Of a stretch of DNA of 19,605 nt, positions 8,074-17,357 are shown one piece after another. Location of the stretch: positions 148,299 to 167,903 of the forward strand of contig BEXV01000666.1 in the NCBI GenBank assembly GCA_003118195.1, written 5' to 3'. How positions within the stretch are numbered: the first letter of the stretch is position 1; each line of letters starts with the position of its first letter. The notes beneath the pieces were generated by a model, which worked only from the letters and a program-made list of their open reading frames with translations, made no database searches and was not told the origin of the DNA. Both the position numbers and the translations under genes were made by a program. The DNA is from Hemicentrotus pulcherrimus (lineage: Eukaryota > Echinodermata > Echinoidea > Camarodonta > Strongylocentrotidae).

Positions 8074-8639
8074 AACTGGGAATACCCGAGTTTATTAAAG
8101 GTATAATACGTACAGACATGGGTCCATGGTACATTTTAATTTTATTTTTTTCGTTTCATGCACTCTCAATTCTATAAGAAGTTGAATATTAATGTAAAAA
8201 AATGTCTATTTTTGTTCATCTTTCCTGTGTCACGGATGCCCCCACGAATCCCCCATTTCCTATGAGCATTGTCTTTATTGGATTTGGATAAGTAACAGCC
8301 CATCATAACCCTTTTTATTTTGTTTTCTTCTCATTATTGTTTAAAGGTAAAAAAGGGATTGATTATCAAACACTCGCAAATAGAAAACAATCATTTGAAA
8401 TAATTAGCTGCGACTAAACGTCGAAAGGAATTTTGTCTAAATAGATTGTTTAGATCAGTAAATCTGACGAACATTGTTATTGTGCTCACTCGAGTCTATT
8501 TCATTGAATTCAAAAGATTTTACTTCACCAAATACTATCGATTTTGCGATAAATTACCTGTAAGCGAAAAGGGGGAGTAGGACTGTCTACAGGAGTTCGA
8601 AAAAGCACAGAAGAAGTTCAATTTGGGATAAGAAGTAGA
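8074..8639. other. Unannotated AT-rich stretch
   Basis: Two solitary TTAAAGGTA motifs (about 8095 and 8342) resemble MITE termini, but I find no matching right ends. Nothing else recognised. Confidence 0.4.
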
Positions 8640-8722
8640 ATAGTGCGATGACGATGATGAGGGGGATGATGATGTAAGTGAGAAGGACAAAAAAAATGAT
8701 GATGTGAAGATGATGACGAGGA
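8640..8722. repeat. Imperfect (GAT/GAC)n purine-rich repeat
   Basis: GATGACGATGATGAGG and further GATGATGATG/GATGAAGATGATGACG units interrupted by an A run. The 121-codon frame starting at 8704 begins in this repeat and shows no recognisable domain. Confidence 0.75.
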
Positions 8723-9189
8723 CCATTTTCTTTAAGCTATTTAAGATTAAAGAAATGAGACGCAAGAAAGACGAGGATGGGGTATTAAATGGGAGGTGGT
8801 TTAAGCGCGGAAGAAAAAATGAAATTAAAGTACTTTTATTTGAAAATGTATTCGTTTATTATGGTAGCAATACAGCCATGATTTTGGAAGGGTACTTGAA
8901 AATGCATCTTCATTCCGTTTGTGTTCCATTTATCGGCGATGTAAATAATAGTAAACCATACAAGCCACCTGTTTTCCATCCAGATTCCTCTTTCTTCTTC
9001 GGCTTTTCATTATTGTATGCAATATCATTAGAAACCATTTATCTTACTTTGCACAAAAGAGATTCGTGAGTCATCTCTGTTGTCGTCTTTTCCCTTCTGT
9101 GTAGCTGTTCTTTTCTTTGCCAGGGGAACCCTGTGATAATCGAATAGTCAGAATACAGTTGATAAATGCCATTCCCACATACAAGTTCC

Positions 9190-9199
9190 ATGTACTTTT
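9190..9199 (+). promoter_or_regulatory. Partial PSE-like core (ATGTACTTTT)
   Basis: Shares TGTACTTTT with the other sites, but the GGTCAC half is degenerate (AGTTCC). No accompanying boxes seen. Confidence 0.12.
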
Positions 9200-9236
9200 C
9201 TTCGCCCATGCAAGATCAGTAAAAGGGGGTTGACTT

Positions 9237-9263
9237 TGAGAGAGAGAGAGAAATATATATATA
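9237..9263. repeat. (GA)n-(TA)n dinucleotide microsatellite
   Basis: GAGAGAGAGAGAGA runs into ATATATATATA. Confidence 0.9.
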
Positions 9264-9973
9264 GTTATTACCATTGCATTGGAAGGAATTCTCACGCGCT
9301 CTTAATAATAGAACACAGGACATACTGCAATAGCATCGCCCAGAGCACCGAGCCTGAATCGCAAAATGATCGCCTGATAAGAATAACTAATTTAGTGGCC
9401 ATTCAGCATGTGTATAGATTTAGTGTTATTAAAAACATCCAACTACAATAGTTACATTTTCAAGCGTGGTAAATCTAAAGAGAAATATACATAAATATAT
9501 GGATATTGCCGGTAGGTGTAATACACCGTTTTCATTGCAAACCTCCTTATTAGTTCGGCTACTGTACCCTGCGTGCCAGGAGCAGTTTGTACTTTGGGTA
9601 GTCCGTCGATATTGGCCATTGAAAGGATCCAAAAGCTAATTGACTGTACTTTGCTTTATACACTCTGCCTGAAAAGAGTGATTTAAAATTCATGGGTTAA
9701 TGTGATTCACAGTACACGTGTACCTTAACTCTTGCGGGTTTCCCTCTTTTTAAGGAGGTTCGGTTGAAATTAATGATTTTTTATCAGATTTTTGTCTAAG
9801 ATTTTGAACTTGATAGTGATACGAACCAGACTTCTTTCCCACCGTACAAAATACATCTTATTCCAGATTATAGGACGCCTTCAGTCTCTAAACTATTATG
9901 TTCTTGTTTGTAAAAATTTATTTGTAAAATATGAATTATGTAGAAAATATTCAACACTGTTCAAGTATTAAAG
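9264..9973. other. Unannotated stretch
   Basis: TGTACTTT octamers occur at 9588 and 9645 on the plus strand without GGTCAC. No gene or repeat recognised. Confidence 0.4.
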
Positions 9974-10014
9974 TACGTTTCCGCCATCATATATTATATG
10001 ATGGCGGAAACGTA
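9974..10014. repeat. Perfect 41-bp palindrome
   Basis: TACGTTTCCGCCATCATATA (9974-9993), one T, then its exact reverse complement TATATGATGGCGGAAACGTA (9995-10014). The bases just outside do not pair. As a single-strand fold it gives a stem of about 18 bp with a 5-nt loop. There is no terminal-repeat or target-site signature around it. Confidence 0.97.
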
Positions 10015-10696
10015 TGCCATGTATTTCTAATTTTAACCAAATCAAGTAATTAATTTTACAAATGATTGTATCTTTTACAAATTATAAGTCCTATTTTAGT
10101 GTCTTTTGTTAGCATCCCTGACAATTAAGATGCAAAAAAAAATCGCCAAATTATTCCATTCACATGGGAGGATGTGATGTGATTCATGACCATATATGTA
10201 AAACGCACCATATATTATGACAACAATAATTATTTGTCTCAGTTTGTTAATGACCGAGGAAAGACTTAACAAGTATAAAACTATCAAAATTCGTTTTGAT
10301 GTGTTTGGACAATTCAACAAATGGTGATATTTTACCTCGAGTTCTCATAGGGCTTACTCTTTATTGTGTAATTATGCTTAACCCACACCATTGATAATCG
10401 AATCCCTTAATGAATCGAGAAGTAAGATTTATTCCACTCCTCAGTAATGTACATGAATTTGTAATAACATTGTCGACTTTGTTTTTAATAGTTGTGTGTA
10501 TTTCTAAGAGGTGTAGGAATTGTTATAAAGGTCATCAGAGGTGTTCAGACGTTGCTCCCTTTTTTGGTTTAATAGCAAGTGCTCTGACCCTATGGTTCTT
10601 AAATAGGGGATAAAGAGCATGCCCTTTTAGAATTATACCAGAATTTAAGCCACGCCCTCCCACCAACATATCAGTATTTCTCCTTACATCTAAATC
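10015..10696. other. Unannotated AT-rich stretch
   Basis: No gene, repeat or signal I can support. Confidence 0.5.
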
Positions 10697-10742
10697 ATGA
10701 ATATTCATCACAGTCCAGGTCACCAGGTTTGCTGTACTTTTT
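10697..10742 (+). promoter_or_regulatory. PSE-like module with interrupted core
   Basis: ATGAATATTCAT (10697-10708) is the same 12-bp palindrome as in module 2. GGTCAC follows at 10718-10723, about 15 nt from the palindrome centre as in module 2. CTGTACTTTTT follows at 10732-10742 after an 8-nt insertion (CAGGTTTG) between the two halves of the core. No TTAAAG is found at the expected distance. Confidence 0.25.
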
Positions 10743-11186
10743 CTCGGTACTGCGGGGAAAAGAAGACTCACACAAGCAGAACAATAGGAGGTCAATTTTT
10801 ATAATAAAGTAGAACCTGATCACATTAAAGGCAGAGGCCTATCCTCACACTTTGAGCCCCCTGAAAATAAGAAATCGATTATAATTATGATCGTGGAAAT
10901 CACTTTAAGAATATTTGATCAAAGATAAATTGTCAAAGAAATAACTTTGTTCTTATAGATACTACTTTCTACTTTGTGACAATACTGCAACGTTCACGTC
11001 AGAATTGAAAATGCTCGGCTCAGACCAATTACTGCAGGAAAACAGGTTTATTTCTATTTCGTAGGCCTGTACAGTATTACCTTTCCTTAATTGATTTTAA
11101 AAAACACAGATATTCTCTTTAATGCAAAGGGAGTTAAGGGACTCGGTAAAAGTGCAAATGAACTGACTAAGCATCCTTGAATCTTG
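10743..11186. other. Unannotated stretch
   Basis: No gene or clear repeat recognised. Confidence 0.5.
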
Positions 11187-11224
11187 GTGGCGGGGAGGGC
11201 AGTAGGTTGGGTGGGGTGGGGGCG
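11187..11224 (+). other. G-quadruplex-prone G-rich tract
   Basis: GGTGGCGGGGAGGGCAG is followed by GGTTGGGTGGGGTGGGGG. It has five runs of at least three G; the longest loop is about nine bases. Potential G4 on the plus strand. Confidence 0.5.
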
Positions 11225-11420
11225 AAGACGTGGACTGACAAACAATAGACTTAACGAAGAAAAAATTCATCTCCCCAAGATCACCTACTCTTGCTCTTAT
11301 ACTTAAGAGACCGCTCTCCCTTGGCGAAGGCATGGTGCGATCACCGAGACACAAATTAAAAATCTGCTGTAGCTTCTTCGCACCTGGAATAGTTGTCACT
11401 TTTGTGGTGGTTCTCTGTTT

Positions 11421-11683
11421 TTGCTTTTCTCCCCCCCCCCCCTCCGTTGCCCTTGTTTTTCCAAACTTGTTATCTCAATCCCCTCTTCCAGCCTATGCTA
11501 TTGTTACTGCGTCAGTGCTAATTTGATCCTGAACATCAAAACATATCAATTTTCATTTATTTTTTTGGCCTTCTTATCCACCATGATCCACACTAATTTG
11601 TGTAGTCTATATTTTTCGTCGCCCCATCCCCATCTTCCGTCGTCCTCTTGTTTTGTTTTGTATAACGCCCCCTCCCTAATCCC

Positions 11684-11729
<46 letters not shown>

Positions 11730-11893
11730 GCATCCCTCCTTCCCTTTTCCTCCCCTCTTACTGTTTATCTCGCTATATATCTCCATCCTCCCCTTCTATT
11801 TTCTTTTCTCTCTCTCTCTCTCTCTCCTTTCTTTCTTTCTTTCTCTTTCTTACCACCCCCTTTTTATATCACCCTCCCTCTCCTATTCTCGCA
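11421..11893. repeat. Long polypyrimidine tract with (CT)n and (TTTC)n
   Basis: The plus strand is strongly C/T-rich for most of this stretch, with a poly-C run at about 11431-11442. A pure (CT)n lies at about 11690-11723, a second (CT)n at about 11810-11826, then TTTC units to about 11850. Mirror-symmetric homopyrimidine DNA of this kind can form triplexes. Frames across it are Ser/Leu/Pro artefacts. Confidence 0.85.
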
Positions 11894-11982
11894 GATGTAC
11901 CGTCTTATATCGGGAGGAGGTCAGACTCTGGACCGTTATCGAGAGCTCTTTTATCAGTTTATAAAAGGTCGCTGTACTGTTA
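11894..11982 (+). other. Weak internal-exon candidate after the pyrimidine tract
   Basis: A pyrimidine-rich stretch ends in TTCTCGCAG, a good acceptor-like sequence, at about 11893. About 90 bp with an open frame follow (MYRLISGGGQTLDRYRELFY then QFIKGRCTV), with GT dinucleotides at about 11968 and 11983 as possible donors. I recognise no domain, and the acceptor may be an accident of the simple repeat. Confidence 0.12.
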
Positions 11983-12098
11983 GGTGTTCAGACTCCATCC
12001 GTGTGGTATAACAAACACAATTGAGCACTGAGGGTTTAAAGCTGCATTTCATATTTTGCTGAAATGTTCAATTGTTTGCTTCATGAACTTTATTAGAA
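11968..12098 (+). repeat. Possible highly diverged copy of repeat A
   Basis: GGTCGCTGTACTGTT (11968-11982) resembles the PSE-like core. GGGTTTAAAGCTGCATTT (about 12033-12050) and CATGAACTTTATTAGAA (about 12082-12097) resemble landmarks of repeat A copy 2 in the same order and orientation. Spacing differs and the intervening DNA does not align by eye. Confidence 0.3.
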
Positions 12099-12129
12099 AT
12101 CGTAATTAATAATTGGGTTTTACTTACTC

Positions 12130-12330
12130 AGTGTGTCCGCATCAGAATTGATACTACTCTTCTTTGCGGGCCTTGCAATTCCGGTTTATTGCCGGACACC
12201 ATTTACACCTGAGAGGAAAGTGGCAAGTGTGGATGAATGTCCTGCGTAAGGACGTTTAACGGGGGATGCGAACCCACAACCCTGGGACTGACCCTAGAGT
12301 AAAGTGAATAAACCACTAAACCACGACAGA
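12130..12330 (-). mobile_element. tRNA-derived SINE-like element 1
   Basis: Reading the minus strand, an A-box-like TGGTTTAGTGG (12323-12313) is followed 49 nt later by a B-box-like GGTTCGCATCC (12274-12264), the internal Pol III promoter layout of a tRNA. No complete cloverleaf is seen. The sequence after the head (ACTTTCCTCTCAGGTGTAAA and CCGGCAAT) feels like a SINE body common in marine invertebrates, a recollection and not a search result. The right-hand limit near 12130 is a guess. Confidence 0.5.
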
Positions 12331-12527
12331 CATCTCCACGATGTATTTGTTTACACACGCCTAGCTGCCGCATATCGGAATTTAAACCTTGGTCTGGATG
12401 TAAAATTATTTCCACCTCGCGTAAAAGCAGCATACAGAATCGGTTTTAGTATAATTACAGTTATTTCGAGAAACTCAAGGAATAGTTTTGGGGACTGTGT
12501 TAAATGTCATATTCATCGTTATTATCA

Positions 12528-12608
12528 ATATTATTATTATTATTATTATTCGTAGTAGTAGTAGTAGATGTAGTATTGGAAGTGTATAGTAGTAGTAATA
12601 GTAGAAAT
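12528..12608. repeat. (ATT)n and (GTA)n trinucleotide microsatellites
   Basis: (ATT)n at about 12528-12551 leads into (GTA)n with interruptions to about 12608. Confidence 0.9.
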
Positions 12609-12616
12609 TAGAAGTA

Positions 12617-13062
12617 CATGTAGTGGTATACTACTGCACTTACACAATTTTAGTGCAATTTCTGTCCAAATTCAAATCAGTACTGCTTGAGATAAATTAC
12701 ATCATTATTACCATAGCTTTAGCTCCGACAGCCGTTATCAGTGCACAGTACATTTCAAGTAAAATTCCTACTAGTTACCCATGTATTTACCTCACCTGCG
12801 TCGAGTATGGCAAATGTAGATCATTGTCTTGCCAAAAGACTTTTAGATTCTCTCGAAGACAATGGGGATTGCTACGATCGACGTCCTTTTAATGCACTGC
12901 CTTGAATGGACGTCACACGTATCAGTCCACGTAAATCTAAAAGTCCCTAATGCCGCGGTTGGACTCGAACCGCGGACATTGTGATCTACAGGCAGGTGAC
13001 ATATCCACTCGACCACTCAATCCCCCTCTGATCTTTACTCCCTCTATTTACGAGTAGTTTTC
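12617..13062 (-). mobile_element. tRNA-derived SINE-like element 2
   Basis: On the minus strand TGGTCGAGTGG (13015-13005) matches the A box, and GGTTCGAGTCC (12971-12961) matches the B box exactly. Their 44-nt spacing is typical of tRNAs. The tRNA-like head starts near 13022. CCGCGGTT and AACCGCGG around the B box form an 8-bp stem rather than a normal T arm, so it is not a working tRNA. GAAATTAGAAGTA (12604-12616) and GAAATAGAAGTA (13063-13074) flank the unit and could be a target duplication. If so, about 40 bp precede the head; exact ends are inferred. Confidence 0.55.
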
Positions 13063-13068
13063 GAAATA

Positions 13069-13092
13069 GAAGTAGTAGTAGTAGTAGTAGTA

Positions 13093-13128
<36 letters not shown>

Positions 13129-13169
13129 AAGTAGCAGTAGCAATAGTATTTTTAGAAGTAGTAGTAGTA
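13069..13169. repeat. (GTA)n microsatellite
   Basis: About 100 bp of AGT/GTA units with small interruptions, on the other side of the SINE-like unit from the (GTA)n at 12553-12608. Confidence 0.93.
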
Positions 13170-13419
13170 TTTGGCGTCACATGTACCTGGGAAGTGGGGA
13201 AACAAACTGAACCACTGCAATCATTGTGTCTCTGTTAATAGTAAGGGATAAGGGGGTGTGCAGATGGACCACTACACCGGGTCCATCTCCCCGATGTTTT
13301 TAGAAACAACGTTCATTACAATATTACCAAAGCTTTCATCCTGCTTATACTAATTAGAATGACTTTGATGTAACATGATGTGTAATGACCTAACTCATTA
13401 ATCTCAGAGACTGTGTTAG
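13170..13419. other. Unannotated stretch
   Basis: Nothing recognised. Confidence 0.5.
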
Positions 13420-13461
13420 TTCCTTTTTTCCCTCCTCTCTCTCTCCCTCTCTTGTTTGTTC

Positions 13462-13497
<36 letters not shown>

Positions 13498-13541
13498 TCT
13501 CTCCCTCTCCCTCTTTCTCCATCTTTTTATCTCTCCCTCTG
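13420..13541. repeat. (CT)n / CCCTCT pyrimidine-rich microsatellite
   Basis: (CT)n at about 13465-13493 is embedded in TCCC/TCTC-rich DNA. The minus-strand frame with GREREREREREG is a repeat artefact. Confidence 0.92.
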
Positions 13542-15407
13542 CAATGCAATATATTGAATTGGCAACCAGCTTTATGTGCCTCTAAATCGGGGGATGGCCG
13601 GGGTATCTTTGTGGTATCGTAAAGGTGGTGCACTTTTTTAACAAAAGGAAGGACTTGCATGAAACAGACAAATTATAACTGATTACAAACAATTAACCCT
13701 TGTAAAACAGGTGTGTTTACAACTGGCAATATTTTTCATTTTTGTTCGATATTCCATCACTCTTGATGGTTATTGTTCCTGTTTCCATTCATTCCAAAGT
13801 ACGCATGACCCTATACTCTGCCTCTGAACAATAATAATCTACAATTCTCAAATTAATTGTCATTGAATATTATATCCCACTCTAATTTGACCTCGTAGCA
13901 GTCATGTTATCTTGGTATAATTATGAGGCCCCTCGAATTCGTTTGAATACACACCACTTCAGGACAGTGCCACCGCATACTCCCTTCTTTTGCAAATACA
14001 AATTAAAAATCATCACCCCCCCCCNAAAAAAAAAAACGAAGAAAAGAGAGGTTTCAACCTGAAAAGATAGAAAAGAAAAAATGACGGGCCATTGACCTAT
14101 TGATGTTAATTGATAGGCTTTAATCCCGTTAATTGCTGAAGATGATGAATGCGAAGCATTGTGAGTTAGGGTGCCCTGGATCTCGGGGGCTTTTACATGT
14201 AACAAGTTGGGAAGTACAGTGATTCGAGGTCCATTTATCATTTCTTTGACTAAACTTGACATTCAGAATCCTTTTGACGTGATCCCATGAATAGGATCGC
14301 TGGTGATTCTGCGGTAGAAGGACCGATTGTTCGTGCCTAAAGTTTGGGGGCAGGGTAGGAAGAAGGGGTGCTCTTTTGGTAACCTGGGTTTTCGAGGTAC
14401 GCTGGGTGATATTTTCCTGGTGTCGGGGTTCGAAATCATCTCAAGATTTACTCTCTTCGTCTTCTTTTGAGGAACTTTCTTTCTTCATACAATGAAGTAA
14501 CAATTATTCACAGCAATACATGTACACCAAATTCGTGAAATCATGAAATCTTTTTAAGATATTAAGTTGGCGCTAACTCGATGGGGAAATTTCATAAATA
14601 AAGGCGTATCCGATGCAGTTCTATCCTTTTAAGATGTACACCCTCGCCCTTGTGTTAAACTAGTATAATATATAATATAAAATATGCTAAGTTAAAGTTA
14701 TTATGCCTTATGAATAAATACATTTATCACTTGAGTATTTTGTTGACATGAAAAAAGAAATGGAAGATAAATTTGAATAGTAATTGAATTAAATCGAGAA
14801 TTATGTATACAGGTATCCACATCGATCTTCTTTTAGGTCATGATTTGGTTTCGTCGCTGGTCTTTCATGTGAATCAATAATGATTCCCAATTCGAGTCCC
14901 TGTCGCGAATCTTTAGTCCATTGGCAATACTGTTGGCCATCGTCAACCCAGGTAGAGTAAATTGACACCCAGTAAGAAGAAATTCATTGAACTCCTTATC
15001 GTGCACAGGTTGGCTGAAGCCGGTATTATACGACAACTTTTTATTAATGTCAGTATAGTTCCTATATACAAAAGGAAAACCATAAGTGATCGTTTGCTAT
15101 CCCTTAACATAAGTTTTTATTATGGCATGGACTATAAATGTACTTTGCAAGAGATGATAATACATTATGATGACCGTAAACGAATATAGCTCTAGAAAAA
15201 AAGGATACTGTAGTAACTGTAGACGGCTTTATCAAAGCAGATTGGGTATATCAAATCTCAAATGAAATTCAAAAACGGATTCCACAAACCTTTGTCAGTA
15301 TATAGTTAGCGGTCATAAAAACTTGCAATGGCGACGTAATCAAATAGTTGTCATTATCTCTCTTTATAACCACCTGTCAGGATCGGGAGGTGTCTTAGAA
15401 GGCCTCT
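13542..15407. other. Long unannotated stretch with poly-C/N/poly-A junction
   Basis: C run, N at 14025 and A run form an abrupt homopolymer junction at about 14017-14036. A weak tRNA-like pair (TGGTAACCTGG near 14377, GGTTCGAAATC near 14427) is too poor to call. A TGTACTTT lies at 15139. No gene found. Confidence 0.45.
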
Positions 15408-15418
15408 GGTTCAATGCC
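15408..15418 (+). other. Isolated B-box-like sequence, possible SINE remnant
   Basis: GGTTCAATGCC followed by CGGCCCGGC fits a tRNA B box, but no A box is visible about 45 nt upstream. It lies just before the 160-bp tandem duplication. Confidence 0.2.
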
Positions 15419-15442
15419 CGGCCCGGCTCTTATTGTCGATGC

Positions 15443-15716
15443 GCTCCGTCTGTGGGGGTGTGGGTGGGTGACGATGGATGTGCGTGGATCCTTGTGGTAT
15501 AACATATTCCAATTTGTACTGCGTTTGTGGGTATTTATTTGAAACTGTTTTTTCCGCTGCTCAGAGTCGTTACTTTTTTCTTCGTAAAATGTGCATCATT
15601 CGTGGGTGGGAGGCGGGTAAGTGGTGGGTGAAGGTGAGTGTGGGTGCATCCTTGTGGCATGACGTATGCAGATTTGTACTTCATTTGCGGGACTTTGATG
15701 CTTCGAACTTATTAAT
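15443..15716. repeat. Two diverged units of a 160-bp tandem duplication
   Basis: GTGGGTGGG... and GATCCTTGTGGTATAACATA recur as GTGGGTGGG... and CATCCTTGTGGCATGACGTA at an offset of 160 bp. ATTTGTACT..GTTTGTGGG / ATTTGTACT..ATTTGCGGG follow in phase. The second unit is shorter or diverges after about 15700. Confidence 0.75.
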
Positions 15717-16263
15717 GTTTTAGACACTTTTGAGTATAAGAGTACCCATTACTTCTTGGAACTTTTAAACCCATGAGCCTCCTTCCCCCTCAAATTCACA
15801 AATATCTGCTCACACCCCTCATGAGCGGTGGTAATCAATCCCAGAAGATTATACCCCAAGGCAAAATGACAGTCTGAGAGCAATATCATTTGAGAAGAAA
15901 TCACACAGTTTACATTTAGTGGTCGTTTTCTATTCGATTACTGGAATAACCCTGATTATGGTCAAGAAAACCCGTGGTCGCGGTTTTGCCCACCCCTCAT
16001 TCTAAAACCTATTTCGTCTCGTCTTTTGGTAATCGACTTGCCCATTATTCCAAACATTACCGCAAAAATGAGATGACACTAATTTGGCAATTTGCCGAGA
16101 TATGAAAAGCTGCGTTAGATATAACATCATCAGAGATCGAATATGCATAACGTATATCACGATATTTCTATCATGATTATAGGCCCAAATTCATACCATG
16201 AAGAGCATATTCCCTCTCAAAGTTACCATATTGGTTATTGTTATGCGGTATGTTAATTTTAGC
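15717..16263. other. Unannotated stretch
   Basis: No gene, repeat or signal recognised. Confidence 0.5.
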
Positions 16264-16304
16264 GGTCAACGTTCTCTAGGGTCATTTGTACTTTCTTGTT
16301 GACC
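16264..16304 (+). promoter_or_regulatory. PSE-like core inside a GGTCAAC/GTTGACC inverted repeat
   Basis: GGGTCATTTGTACTTTC (16279-16295) is a variant of the core. GGTCAAC (16264-16270) and GTTGACC (16298-16304) flank it symmetrically. No TTAAAG or AATATT palindrome is found at the usual spacing. Confidence 0.2.
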
Positions 16305-16801
16305 CTTCAATCTCATTTCATTTTCGTGGTGGCTGTTTTGTACTTCATATGTCCATGAACACCTGTAAAAGTAACACCATGTGCATGTAGCTTTGTACAG
16401 TTCATGTAGTATACATACATATTGATAAATAAATATATATATACTGTACATGAAGATTGAAATGAAATTAAATGGAATTGAATTTAGCCAGGCGTTTAGT
16501 TCAAAATATCCCTGTACAGCTAGAAACTGCTTACTGAAGTCTGTATCGCTAATTTCACCAAAATCATCTTATTCGTTTGGATTCAAAATAATTTTGAATT
16601 TTGAATATGAGATCATGAACCTATTAGACTTTGGCAATAGATCTATGATGAGATCATCTGTGTCATGTGTATAGCAGACTTTGTCTTGGAACGAGACTTT
16701 TCTGTAAATAAAACACTGGAAAATTCAACAGAGGGAATTGAAGAAAGCTAAAAAGAAAATATAAGGAATATAAACATTCAAGTCGATATACTCACAAATA
16801 A

Positions 16802-17010
16802 TGACACATATCAGAAAAGAGAGAGGTATATATAGAGAAAGAAAGAAAGGCTAAAAGGGAGAGGCAAAAGACATGTTAAAACAGGAAATATAAATGAAAT
16901 ATGTAAATTTATAGACAGATATTAAAGAAGAGAAAGTAAAACAGATATTGGTAGATAAAACGATGAAAGAAAGTTAGAAAAGAAAGGAAGGAAAAATTCG
17001 AGAAACATGG
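16802..17010. repeat. Purine-rich (A/G) stretch
   Basis: GAAAGAAAGAAAGG, AAAAGGGAGAGG and similar units make the plus strand strongly A/G-rich over about 200 bp, with AT interruptions. Confidence 0.6.
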
Positions 17011-17202
17011 GGAAGAATGGGAGAAATACCTTCCTATTGAGACGTCAAAATTGGGGGATCCATCGACTCATGAACTAATACAGTCATGAACACGTCAAAT
17101 CGCATAGAATACATTTAATTGTACACATCCAACTCGGCCACCAACTGAATGGGTCTCTCTTTCTCTAACTTCTTCCAAAGAAGGTGTTAATTCAATTTTT
17201 TG

Positions 17203-17216
17203 AAAAAGTACAGGTG
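17203..17216 (-). promoter_or_regulatory. PSE-like core on the minus strand (CACCTGTACTTTTT)
   Basis: The only minus-strand copy of the core I found. ATGAATATTG lies on the plus strand near 17250, about 40 nt upstream with respect to this site, which is twice the usual distance. Confidence 0.2.
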
Positions 17217-17349
17217 CACTATTATTTGTGTGATTTTTTTTTGTTGATTGAAATGAATATTGTATTGACTAGCAGCTTTTGTAAACGGTGATACAATAGC
17301 GCAGGGTTTTTGTGCTCTGAACACCTCAAATATAGATCACTGATCCCAG

Positions 17350-17357
17350 TGACGTCA
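17350..17357. promoter_or_regulatory. CRE palindrome TGACGTCA
   Basis: Exact 8-bp CREB/ATF consensus. A single short site; no promoter context is visible. Confidence 0.25.

Noticed and set aside
8704..9069. 121-codon open frame
   Set aside because: Starts inside a GAT repeat, has no recognisable motif, and is within the length expected by chance in AT-rich DNA.
12950..13025. Functional tRNA gene on the minus strand
   Set aside because: A and B boxes are good, but acceptor and T-arm pairing fail, so a SINE head is the better reading.
13316..13660. 114-codon minus-strand frame with RERERERE
   Set aside because: The charged core is the (CT)n microsatellite read on the other strand.
13921..14262. 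113-codon minus-strand frame
   Set aside because: Runs through the poly-C/N/poly-A junction and contains an undefined residue; no motif.
14370..14440. tRNA-like A and B boxes
   Set aside because: A box has several mismatches, B box lacks the final CC, and no stems form; too weak for a tRNA or SINE call.
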